Source: Tetrastigma voinierianum
Taxonomy: Eukaryota > Streptophyta > Magnoliopsida > Vitales > Vitaceae
Length of the DNA stretch: 64,000 bases
Reading direction: 5' to 3'
NCBI GenBank assembly: GCA_016808115.1
Contig: JAEQBH010000891.1
Coordinates: 434,001-498,000 of the forward strand
Below, one piece after another: positions 11,862 to 22,869 of this stretch. The position numbers were made by a program, and so were the translations under genes. Each line of letters opens with the position of its first letter. Within the stretch, counting starts at the first letter, position 1. The notes beneath the pieces were generated by a model. The model was given only the letters and a program-made list of their open reading frames with translations, ran no database searches and was not told the origin of the DNA.

Positions 11862-14570
11862 TGTAACGACCCAAAAATACCCTAGAATTTTTTTTTTATA
11901 ATTTTATTATATATTTCGAGTATAAATTGAGCCAACTTGGGTATTTTCTGGGAATTGTTAAATGAATGTTGATTAAATTATCATATAGCTAAAATCCAAA
12001 TGCAAATATTAAATGCTAAAATGAGAAATTAATTGAACCCGGAAATAAACCCAAGTGAAAAAAAAAAATATTGGAAATTGTGAAATATGATCTATGTCAT
12101 AAGGTTAGAAAGAAGAAATGTCTAAGTGTAATTAATGAGAATTTAAAATGCAAAATAGAGACAAATAGTGGCTAGCAATTAGGAGAATCTAAACCCAAAA
12201 GGATTTTTAAAGAAGGTCAAAACAAGGCCTTATGTGACATAGATATTTAAGACCGTGCGAACTCGGGAAGCTCATTTGGAGCAAAACGATAAGAGAGAAG
12301 CAAAGGAGAGCTAGGTCAAAGTGAGGAGGGGTTTGCGGATTCGCTTCCATTCAAGCAAGAGTTTAAGAGATCAAGTTGAAAAAGAAAGCCTACATCAAGA
12401 TCGGAAGGATTTAGCGTGAAGAAAACCAAACCCTAACCCCCTTTCTATCAGGCTCGGGTTTTTAATAAAACCCCAAAATGCAGATAAAAAGTGTTCTCGA
12501 TGGTTTTAGTTAAGCTGAGATTGTTTCAGATTGTTTAGATTGGCTTGGATTGGTTTGGAGGAGTGTTTATGTGAGTGGAAAATGTTGGGTTTCAAAGGAA
12601 ATGTCACAAAATTTTGTCAAGACTCCATATTCTTGTTTTCTGGGCTATAGATTAAGTTATAATCATCCAAATGAATTGATTCTGGCTGGTAAAGAACCAT
12701 AAGAGGCAGTAGGCTCCAAACGTAAGGTAGAAGGGACCAGTAGCAAATTATAGATTTAAGGCCCTAAATACAGCTTAAAGTGTGAGCCTTAGCTCACTTC
12801 TTGCCAGGCTCTCTATTTGGGTATTGTTAGTATGAGCTGCCATAAGTCGAAGTTTCACTCATCCAAAATTGAGTGATTCAAAATTATGGGTAAAATATAC
12901 TTCTAGGGTGAATTTACTCAAGGAAGGATGCAAATTGTAACCCAGCGCCCAGAAATTTATCAAAGTGGAGCTATGTGTAAGAACAATTCCGATTCTCATG
13001 GTAAAATTGGAGTAGTCCGGATGTAAAATGCATTAACTTGAGTTTCGTGATCCAAATCGATGATTCTAGTCGAGAAGAAACCTTATAACCATAACTTCAA
13101 CGAAGTAGAGTGGAATTATTACTAATTTTATTGACTTAAGACCCTGAAATTAGGGAATAATGTGAGGGTAACCGAGTGAGTCGGGATAATGACCACTTTG
13201 TCATTAAAATGTCGTAACTCAGCTCGGGTGATCCAAATAAGATGATTCCAATTCCTAATAAAATATACTATTAACTAAAAATTTTAGCTGAAGCATGAGC
13301 AAATTATGGGTCCTATGTCCCTAGAAAATTTTTCAAGTGAAGGGGTTTCGGGTAGACATAAACCCTGACCAAAAACTCCTAGAATAACCTACTAATATGT
13401 GATTGTCATTGTATTTGAATAAGGGCTAACAAGGAGGAAAGCCCACATTGAAGTCAAGATTCCGAAGATCGGAATCAAAGCAACGATTTTGGTTTGTTTT
13501 ATCTTCTCCTATTCTCGTTTCAAGATTTGAACTATTTGTTCTAAATGCATAAGAAAAACATATTGAATTGTTTTAATTGATTTGAAGAAATTGATTGTGA
13601 AATGTTTGCAAATGAAAATTGCAATGAGTATTGAAATGAACCGCTTATACAAATGCATATATCAGATCGTATAAGTTGCTATAAAGTGATTTGAAACGCC
13701 TTAATTGAATGTTAACCGTTTAGTTCGTATGAAGGATAGATTGGTATACCAATAGGGGTCAAAATAGCAATACTACGAACAATTGTATTGATATGTCACT
13801 CCAATCAGCAGCCCAGCGGGACCGTATTGTGTTATAAAACCGTTTTTTTATACTGGCTTGCAACCCAACAGGACCGTGCTAGTGATTCCGATATCCTGTA
13901 TATTGAAAACATAGGTTAAATTTACTGTCAAGGGCATAACCGAATTGAATTGATTTGAGATTGTGACAAATTGGAATTGAAATGAAAAGAGTATTGTGAA
14001 ATGTATGATTTGATTATCAATTACTTATCGCATACGGAAGCGTATATTCGATTTGATCAACAACTATAAACGATCGTATATGAAATAAGTATATGTATTG
14101 TATTGACATTGATCATCCAAGATCTGAAAGTTTGTTTAGTAAACTGCATGATTTGATTTAAATTGAAATCGAATGGAATTATATAGAACCACTAAGCATG
14201 AAAATGCTTAGTGTGTAGTTTTATCTATGCTCTGGTACCGATTGAACAAGAGCGAAAAGCAAGATTGAGGAGCGTCAAGTCATAAAGAAAGAATTGTGGA
14301 GTATGTTCCGACATATGCATTCACCCCATATCTCTTTTGGAATATCATATTTTCAGAAGCACAATTTCAACTCTGAATATTTATTTTGTAAATCATTTGA
14401 AAAGGCTTGGTATGCCTTTATAGTAATTTTACTTTTGCATGAATGAAATGAAATGGGTTTACCCCTTTAAAAACGCTTCCGCATATTTGAAAAGGATTTT
14501 ATGCCAACTGAAGTATAACGCTACGATGTGTTTTTGATAAATGATTTGATGGCGTGATTGAAAGTATATT
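11862..14570 (+). mobile_element. 3' LTR of element B (family 2)
   Basis: It starts TGTAACGACCC just after the polypurine tract. About 2.7 kb, AT-rich, with no protein domains. It matches solo LTR G (46648-49276) read in reverse, for example a shared AATTTTATTATATATT block followed by GAGTAT-AATTGAGC. A perfect stem-loop lies at 14190-14213. The expected terminal CA end with a TCG-TACA-like edge is not seen; near 14570 the sequence turns into the integrase of element C, so the LTR looks truncated by the junction. Confidence 0.8.
14190..14213 (+). promoter_or_regulatory. Perfect LTR hairpin with GAAA loop
   Basis: CACTAAGCAT (14190-14199) pairs perfectly with ATGCTTAGTG (14204-14213) around a GAAA loop, a GNRA tetraloop if transcribed. 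The solo LTR G keeps the loop and most of the stem (47141-47164, other strand). A likely structural element of the LTR RNA. Confidence 0.75.
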
Positions 14571-15000
14571 AGAGCAACCCGAACTTCGCTCAACCCGCCT
14601 AAAATGGGTCACAGAAAGTGCTACATTTACTTCATCGACATGTGAGACATCGTCGAACGAAATCTCCAACGTGTTTCTTCATCCCACTCCAGTAATACTG
14701 GCAACGAAGATCATGGTACATCTTCGTGCCACCTAGATGCAAAGCAAAACGAGAGCAATGGAATTGTCTAAGGATCTCCTCTCTCATATCTGCCAACTGG
14801 GAAACCACAACTCTTCCCTATACCGGCGACTACATAATCCGCGGTGGAACGGGCCCAAATCTCTTCGCCTAATTGCAGACCCATCCCAGACCGATCCCTA
14901 ATGGACAATATCTCTATGTCCTATCCCTGAGACTAATCACTGGTCATCAGTGGAAGGTATAGCCACTTAACCCCAAGGTACCTCGAGCCCCGATCACTCG
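14571..15000 (-). pseudogene. Element C: integrase N-terminal zinc-binding part
   Basis: Minus-strand integrase beginning. The strand reads HLGGTKMYHDLR, YYWSGMKKHVGDFVRRCLTC around 14640-14740, the His-His-Cys-Cys zinc-binding region of gypsy integrases. The following residues decay quickly and the homology ends at 14570, where element B's LTR begins, so the catalytic core and 3' LTR of C are lost. The stretch 14780-15000 is the degraded linker between RNase H and integrase. Overlapping plus-strand open frames (14554-14736) are shadows. Confidence 0.8.
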
Positions 15001-15500
15001 TGACGCAGCTCTCGAACTCCGTCCCACGTCCAATCATCTGCCACTCCCAAGAAGCTATACTAGCCAACACTCCTCATGATTTCCGACTGAGTGCATCAAC
15101 CACCACATTTACCTTACTTGGGGTGGTAATGCAAAGCGAAATCGTAATCCTCCAGATACTCCATCCACCTGCATTGCCTTATGTTAAGGTCCCATTGTGT
15201 GAAAATATACTTCAGACTTTTGTGGTTTGAAAACACCTTGAATTGTTTACCATATAGGTAGTGGTGCCAAATCTTCAAAGAAAAAACAATGGCCTCTAAC
15301 TCTATATCATGCGTGGGGTAACTCTACTCGTGGTTCTTTCACTGCCGAGAACCATAAGCCTTAACCCTCCGAAACTATATCAAACACATCACAAGCCTCT
15401 GGTCTTCGGGAGGCATCACAATACATTGCGGTACCTCTCGTCCCTGGGACTATCAATAGAGCTGAAGTAAGCCTCACCCCCGGAATGCCTTCACGTTGTG
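15000..15500 (-). pseudogene. Element C: RNase H domain
   Basis: Minus strand with a clear block HHYLYGKQFKVFSNHKSLKY followed by IFTQ-DLNMRQCRWMEYLEDY and ALHYHPSKVNVV-DALSRK, the C-terminal half of the gypsy RNase H. The 5' half at about 15300-15500 is only weakly recognisable. Broken by frameshifts. The 15000-15230 plus-strand frame is the shadow of this domain. Confidence 0.85.
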
Positions 15501-16262
15501 TCATTCCACTAGAGTCGATCTCCTTCCGAAGGTCAATTCACATAAAAAGTGGGCCAACTGTGAGAAGTCCTCAATGAACCTCCTGTAGTACCCTGCCAAT
15601 CCCAATAAACTGTGTATCTCAAAAACTGAATTTGGTATCTCCTAACTCATAATTGCCACAACCTTCTCCGGGTCCACGGATACCTCCGAAGTCGATACCA
15701 TGTGCCCAAAGAATCTCACCTTAGTAAGCCAAAATTCACACTTGCTGAATTTGAGCTACAACTGATGTTCTCTCAAGGTCTAGATAACAATCCTCAAGTG
15801 ACCCTCATGATCCTCCTCAAACTTAGAGTGGATCAAGATTTTGTCTACGAAAACCACAACGAATCGATCTAGGTAGGGCTAGAACACCCTATGCATAAGA
15901 TCCATGAATGCCACTCGAGCATTCGTCAATCAGAATGTCATCACTGTGAACTCGAAATGCCCATAATGTCCCGAATCGCCGCCTTAAGGATGTTGGCCTC
16001 CCTAACCCTTAAATCGATGATAACCAAGACGAGATTCATCTTCGAGTAAACCCACACTCTTCCCCACCGATCAAACAAATCATCAATCCTCGGCAAATGG
16101 TACATATTCTTGATAGTAACCCAATTCAATTGTCGATAGTCTATAGAAAGCTGAAATGTCTTGTCCTTCTTCTTAGCAAACAGTACTGGAGCGCCCCAAG
16201 GTGAAGTGCTCGGTCTAATAAAACCTCTGTCGAACAATTCTTATAACTGGACCTTGAGTTCT
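15500..16262 (-). pseudogene. Element C: reverse transcriptase
   Basis: The piece at 15941-16237 is diagnostic: GFIRPSTSPWGAPVLFAKKK, LSIDYRQLNWVTIKN and PLPRIDDLFD-like blocks of the RT fingers, close to the family consensus apart from a few substitutions. Downstream (left), 15500-15940 holds degraded palm and thumb segments, including the catalytic region near 15830-15850, where the strand reads FVDKILIHS in place of YVDD-type residues. Element C therefore lost its active site as well as its integrase. Same strand and order as element A. Confidence 0.9.
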
Positions 16263-16800
16263 TGCAACTCAACAAGCACCATTATATGCAGAGTCATAGA
16301 AATAAAGTAATGCATCAAGGTGTACCCACCGTGAAGTCTACAACCCTTCAAGGGAGGTAATCCTGTGAGTTCACAAGAAAACGTCCCATCACAAACCACT
16401 CGAGGTAGACTCAAGTCCTATCTCACCTCGTGCTCTAGGGTAAGGCTTGCTAGCTAACCCATCAACTGCTCGTGCCAACTAGAGTCGTATACAGCCTGGG
16501 GTAAAGCATCGTACTTATCCCCTTGAAACATAAAACAAGTACCATCCTGTGTGTAGGCAATAACCCTTCTACGATCACAATCAATGATGACTCGTGTGAC
16601 GTCAACCAGTCCATCCTAAGGATGACATCAAACTCCGACATGTCCATGACCTTAAGGTCCACAATGAGCAGAATCCCTGACATCTTTAACTCACAATCCC
16701 GACATATTTGATCAACCCTCACCCTAGTTCCTAAGGAAGAACTCACGTGCAACGACTCTTCCAAGGTTTCAACCTCTAAGTCTAAATCTTTCACACATCT
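16263..16800 (-). pseudogene. Element C: protease remnant
   Basis: The open piece 16462-16794 ends its conserved part with MSEFDVILRMDWLTSHESS, the flap-to-C-terminus hallmark of gypsy proteases (Gly of ILGMDWL has become Arg). The active-site DSG block expected just upstream is not visible, so that segment appears deleted or scrambled between gag and protease. The region 16263-16460 is the protease-RT spacer. Confidence 0.82.
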
Positions 16801-17260
16801 TTAACACCCGCCTCCCGGATGTTCTATGCGTCGTCCACCTCCCTTACAATGGCCATAGTCACCACCATCAAGTTCGTATTCAGAGGAGGAGTCCTACAAT
16901 TTTACTCGACGGACAATTTCGTAATTATCCTTAAAATCCTTCACTTTCGCCATGTCCGGCCACATTAATCATCAAATAAATGGTTAATTCAAAGAACTTA
17001 GCAAAGATATTCGAGTTAATCACATCGTTCTTTGTTTTAGTTCTAGGAATTCCCAAGCTTTTGCATGTCGAGCAAGTGTCGAGAAATACTTGCCCATGAA
17101 GAGCTCACAGAACTCTTCCCATGTCATTGCCTTCAAGTTCCTTGAGGCTTTGACCCAATCCCATCATACTAGGGATTTACCCTCTAACTAGAATGCGGTT
17201 AGACATTCTCTCATAATCCTAGACGCCTCAACCCAAAGACCGATGGGGAGTCAAGCGAGG
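16801..17260 (-). pseudogene. Element C: truncated gag adjoining LTR
   Basis: Minus-strand gag pieces: GQSLKELEGNDMG-like and FLDTCSTC/SLGIP-like segments match the middle of the gag domain (W-E-F---F---Y pattern: MTWEEFCELFMGKYF in another frame). Only about 450 bases separate the LTR from the protease, far too short for a whole gag plus leader, so the 5' part of gag and the leader are deleted. Confidence 0.65.
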
Positions 17261-20200
17261 TGTCATACTCGTGGATCGGGACTCTTTAACCTTTTCTTTC
17301 TCAAAGAGTCGACACTTGTCCCTGTTTTCTCATTCATATGCACAATTTCTGTAATAACAAAAATTCTTTTTACATATACATTATACATACCACTCATAGT
17401 GGTATCTATTATATTTTATACACATATACTAGATTCCCCTTTACTTGTACTATTACAATTTCACTATTACAAAACTATACATATAAAATCGTAGATCATG
17501 GAATAAGGCAGCTGAGTTAATCTATCTCTAAGATGGCCTCGTGTTACTACGTGGGATGTCCCGTCCCTCTCTATCCTCGTTCTCTCGTCTCACCTACATG
17601 GATTAAACCCGTGCTGTTTTTTACGCCTTAGTGGGAAAACATACATGGACGACTAATAACATTGATCGCCGCAAGCTTAACTTAATACATTCTTATACCC
17701 ATACATCATATACTACGTTTCTAACACTCATCATCTTATCTAATGCCTTTCATATGGTTCCAAAAAACATGTGCATATATCATATCATTTCATCTATCAT
17801 ATACTTGCCTATTTCTTTTTTACTCTTGCTTATATTGTATACTTGATCTATTTTATATTATTTCTAGATCATATTCTTTGCAAGTTTCCTATAATTTTCA
17901 TGTTCATTTCATGTTCGTGATAATCCATGTATCATATACTTTCATATCTCAAATACTTTTATATAACCTATCTTATACTATCCTATACTTTATCTACATT
18001 CTTATACTTTCATATACGGTACTTCTCAGATGCTTTATCTGTCTTTCACCTATTTCTAGTCTTTTTCATCTTTCAGTTCTATGACTTATTACATTCTATG
18101 TACTATTACATATATCATTTCTTATCCTGTACCTATATCATGTCTCCTTTCATGTAGTGGCTACACGCCCATGCTATGCTATTCATTTCTTACATATTGT
18201 TTTATCATATATTTTCTTATACGGTCTTATATTGTCATATACTTTACATTTGCGTTTTCACTCTGACTATAGAATTGACATTCACGACAGATTCGAGAGA
18301 GAATCTCATCATGTTTGTCATTCCCTATATTTTTATCTTGTACTTTTTATATACTATATTTTCCTATGATTTTCATATACTGTGCTTTTCGTATACTCGC
18401 ATTTCCATATTATCCGTCAGATACATTTCGTGTCATTGACACCTTATTTTTGCACTTGTATACTGGTCAGTATACTTTTCTCTTCATACATCGTACTTGT
18501 TCATATACTTTTCATGTACTGTACTTTGTACTTTCCATATACCGCTCATATACAATTTTCAGCCCTTTCATATACTTTCATGTACTATGTACTTTATATA
18601 TCATTACATTTCATATACTGTCATTCAGACTTTACTTGTTCTTGTAATTAGAGATTATTATCGTATAGCAAATGTTTATGCTTCAATATCATGTCATATA
18701 TTCTATACATTTCATTTGCATATACTTGTCATTTTCTTTTAGGTTTCATGTATGCAAATACCTTAGAATAGGATACGGGAAATAATTGTATGTAACAGAA
18801 GGTACTATCATTGTACGAGACAATGATCTTTATCTGTATGACCCAAACGGGGCCGCTATAACGCATCCAAACAGATCTATACACGACCTAAACGGTCTCG
18901 ATATCTCGTAAACTGTAGACACTGCAACTATATCCCTATGCGCACGCCTCTATCTATCCCTCTCTGTTTCATTAGGTTCTAAGCAGACAATCCATATGTA
19001 TTTTATGTTCAATAGATATCTTATATTCCCGAATAATTATTGTTATTCGGTAATCATATGCAATATTTACAACCATATATTTTTATCTTGGCATTTTTCA
19101 TATATCTTTTAACTTCAATTTACTGTATTCATAATTATTTACCATACATGTAACTATTTTCCTATCATTTGTGCATTTCAGTATGTGTTATTTTAATCGT
19201 ATACTTCCTAAATCTTAGCGTAGCTCTATCATATATTCATTTCATATATTCATATATTCATATTATTCATCTATTCATACTACTATATATTCATATATAT
19301 TCTTATTATTTATCTTAATTTATATCCTTCAAGATTAATCCTGAATCAAGCCAAATCCAAATTTAAATTTCCAATATTCATCCCAAAATCTTAAGATTAA
19401 ATTACACGGTCTATTCCTACTAAACAACCTATGCCATTTATACATGGTTTTTTATCCCAAGTAGGAAAATTTCTTACCTCGTAGCCTGACGAAACTCCAA
19501 GTATTTTAAGATCTACGCAGAGCTCGCGATGCATGGATTAATTTTTGTTCCTTGATCTCACCACCCGACCGTCGACGCCGTAGACTGAGAAAATGACCGA
19601 AACTTAGGATTTTCCGAACTTTACTTGAATTCCCTAGCGAAATCCCGTGTTTCTCTTGCACTATCAGCAGCCCTCATTTAATAGATGAACTTTCATTCTT
19701 GGCTCGACGAATTCTGACGGTCAAAACTCCATATATCGAAGAGAGAAGCGAGAGAAGAAGAAAAAAAATCAAAAACTCACTCTCACTCTCTCTCTCTCTC
19801 TACCCAAGCCTCCCATTTTTCTTTTTGCTATTTTCATTTTTTTTTAGCTTTTTATTTATTTATTTATTATTAATATTATTCTTATTTGGATCCATAGCTC
19901 ATATTATTTCATTCGGGTCCATTTTTGTCCCAAAATTTTTTATTTTTTTTCAATTCACTTTATTTTAAATGAACTTAGCCCAAGTCATTTCCTGACTTCC
20001 GAGATTTTCGTAAAAATCTCGTCCCTGAAGTCACTGGTGACTTATCACCCAAAAAATCATAAAATATTCCGACGGTCTCAAAATTTGACGAAACTTTTCT
20101 AGGTTACTAGATTTCGCGAGACGAATTCAACTAAGACAAATTGGCTTCGGCCATCCGGCATCTGTAGAATTTTCAGTTTCCTTAGCCATTCTAGCAATTT

Positions 20201-20466
20201 TACTATTCTTGCTTTTAACTTTCTCAATTTGCATTCTAAATCCTTCTTCTTCTTCTATTTTACACATATATATTTCTCTTTAATTCCTCTTGACATACGC
20301 TCTCCTTTATATTATGACATTTGGGTCCTTAAGTGATGAATTACCACTTTACCCTTGATTTTAGTACTAATTCCAGGTCTCTTGTTTTATTTTTCAAAAA
20401 TTCAATTAGCTTTTATTACACCCTAACGTGTCCGAAAACTACTAGGGTATATTTCGGGGTGTTACA
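17261..20466 (-). mobile_element. 5' LTR of element C (family 1)
   Basis: Plus-strand edges are TGTCATACTC and TTTCGGGGTGTTACA. About 3.2 kb, close to the 3.1 kb of LTR A, with extended similarity (18630-18800 against 3570-3740; 19000-19100 against 4050-4150). A pyrimidine-rich zone (17640-18740) carries irregular CATATACTT repeats. The stem-loop is damaged at 17610-17630. A purine/pyrimidine run (CT)n lies at 19780-19800. Plus-strand frames rich in Phe, Tyr, Ile and Ser are low-complexity by-products. Confidence 0.85.
17640..18740. repeat. Irregular CATATACTT repeat zone in LTR C
   Basis: Dozens of variants of TCATATACTTTTCAT, TGTACTTT and TTATACT follow one another with no fixed period. 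Plus-strand open frames of up to 113 residues arise from biased composition. No recognisable protein. Confidence 0.75.
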
Positions 20467-21156
20467 TAACTAGTAGCGCATGTACCAACCACTAATAGAC
20501 CTCAACACTCCAAAAATTTTCGTCATTCTTTCCCGAACCCCCGGGAGGGTATGCTGTTTCTAACCCTACTACTATCCCTTTCCTATATACATTCTACCAT
20601 GTATATAATTCACACAATATGAAACACACAATCATGCAGTACAGAACATGAAATGCATAATGAATGCTATGGTCTAAGCCCATGCCCATCAAGTCCTAGG
20701 TAATCGCATACCTACGCCCGCCGATACCAAGCCGCGGAAGTCGGGTATCTGCATCTATCAGCATCGTGCAATCATAAACCTAGACATCGTACTACAACCG
20801 CATGTCCTGCACTCCATGCCCACCAAAACCCTGTGGGTGTCCCGCTGATCACCCATCAACCCACTAAAACCTATGGATATCGTGTGACCTGATACCCCTT
20901 CATGTGTCCCATTCATCGGGATCCATAATTTTTAAAAAAAATTGAACGAAGTCTTTTTTGTACGGGGAGCTCTGTCCAGTTCTCAACCTGTACATTATAT
21001 AATAACATGACCCATCCAAGACCCAATATAACACAATGACAGCACCGGGCCCATTTATGAGTAAAAGTGGCCCTACCGGGCTCATTTATCCATACTAAAA
21101 AAATATACAAGGCTATATCACAATAGTCCTTAAGAGTTTAAATACAACACTCTTAT

Positions 21157-21160
<4 letters not shown>

Positions 21161-21199
<39 letters not shown>
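21161..21199. repeat. (TA)n microsatellite
   Basis: About 39 bases of uninterrupted TA inside the LTR-like block. Confidence 0.97.
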
Positions 21200-21201
<2 letters not shown>

Positions 21202-21514
21202 AAACTTATTTGTTCCAATATATTTTACAAAATAACTACTAAAGCCACAATCTAGCTTTCTTCACAATTGCGGCCTCGAATGAGCATCATCCACCAGTGT
21301 ACACTCTACACTTGAAATATTTTCCCATAAAGGGTGAGCCATGCCCAGTAAATAATATTTCCTACAGAGGCTACTCCCCCACCTAAGTGCACATGCAATG
21401 GTCATGTTCCACACATTCACATTCACATTCCAAGTAAAAACATGTAATTTCTACTATAGAATCCTACATGTCATGTCATGAAATGAGATGAGACTAAATC
21501 ATGTACTATGCCCC

Positions 21515-21593
21515 GAGTCCTTACCGACTCCCATCACACCCAAGTCCTTACCGACTCCCATCACACCCGAGTCCTTACCGACTCCTATCACAC
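21515..21593. repeat. 27-bp tandem repeat, three copies
   Basis: GAGTCCTTACCGACTCCCAT plus CACACCC is repeated at 21515, 21542 and 21569 with one or two substitutions per copy. Each unit holds an inverted GAGTC/GACTC pair. The overlapping plus-strand frames (21488-21708) only read the repeat. Confidence 0.95.
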
Positions 21594-22491
21594 AATGCCA
21601 AAGACCATGCGTGATAAATTCCATAATTTCTGGATTACATCCAATGATAAGTTACAAAACAAATTCATTTGTTTTCAAACCAAAAGTTTTTTAGATGTTA
21701 CACCTTAATAATCATTTGTATACAAAACTCATGTGTCTTTTTGTGGGTAGCGAATTTTTGGTGTCACACTGTAGACTTCGCACACCTAAACACTTTTATG
21801 GTCTTTCACCGTTGGAATTATGTCTAACCACAATTAACGGGGTCTTTCACCCGAGGGGGTGTCTATCCCTGCTTGCTATTACTCGACACAAGTTTTCTTT
21901 ACCACATTATTCAACTGTGCGACTCTGTTGGACTTCGTCCCACTTCACCAAGCCTACCCAATCAAAGACCAAACGCAGTATTGATTTTTTAACCATGCAC
22001 CCATACCCATTCAATGTGATGTCCTTGTGCATATGCAATGCAATGTGCCACTGCATGTTATATCATGCCACATATATAATGAATGTTATACGGACAACTC
22101 AAACCACACAATTCATCATGTGTCATGGACAATTATCTTAATTGCATATAATTTCCATACAATCACACGTTCCATGTCAATATATTTATACACACATATA
22201 TCAACATCTTATCACACAACTACCATCAAGCATGTTATTCAAAACCAAGCAATAACACCCTTGATCCTCAAGGCCAAGTGTGACATACTATGCCAAGTAA
22301 ACAATCCACAAAACGGCCCCGAGACAAGCTATAAACATGCTACCGAACCATCCATCCACAGGTCTCAATCATGCCCTAAATAGGACGTGAAAACAGTCCC
22401 AAATTCAGTCCATAGTAGCATTGAATTCAATCCTAATCAGTCCTAAAATATGGACATAAGCAAATAACAGCCTAAGTTGTGGCAATCTTGG

Positions 22492-22869
22492 GAATGAAAT
22501 GGACCATAACTTGAGCTGTAGTGGTTCAATTTGGGTGATTCAAAAACCTAACATCAAGTTCACTGATGCATCTACAACTTCCATGAAGAACACGAGTCCA
22601 ATCCCTCTATTTCCCAACCGAAAACCAGTCCCAAATTTTGGACAGTGTGTAGGGTCAAAACAGGGCTTTGGTAGTCCCAGGAATGAAATGGACCATAACT
22701 TGAGCTGTAGTGGTCCAATTTGTGTGATTCAAAAGCCTAACATCAAGTTCACAAATGCAGCTACAATTTCTATGAAGAACTCGAGTCCAAATTCCCTCCT
22801 TTTCCCAATCGAAAACTAGTCCCAAAATCCGGCTAGTGTGCAAGTCAAAACAGGGCAGCATTCCCACAG
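22492..22869. repeat. 189-bp direct duplication
   Basis: GAATGAAATGGACCATAACT starts at 22492 and again at 22681, giving two copies of about 189 bases, including CTAACATCAAGTTCAC and a GTCAAAACAGGGC end. A single, more diverged copy lies in LTR A at about 5456-5610, so the unit is an LTR module that was duplicated here. Confidence 0.9.

Noticed and set aside
17243..18742. Series of plus-strand frames with apparent membrane-protein composition
   Set aside because: The hydrophobic, Phe/Tyr/Ile-rich residues come from CATATACTT low-complexity DNA inside an LTR.
21515..21593. CRISPR-like direct repeats
   Set aside because: Adjacent 27-bp units have no spacers; this is a minisatellite in a plant LTR.
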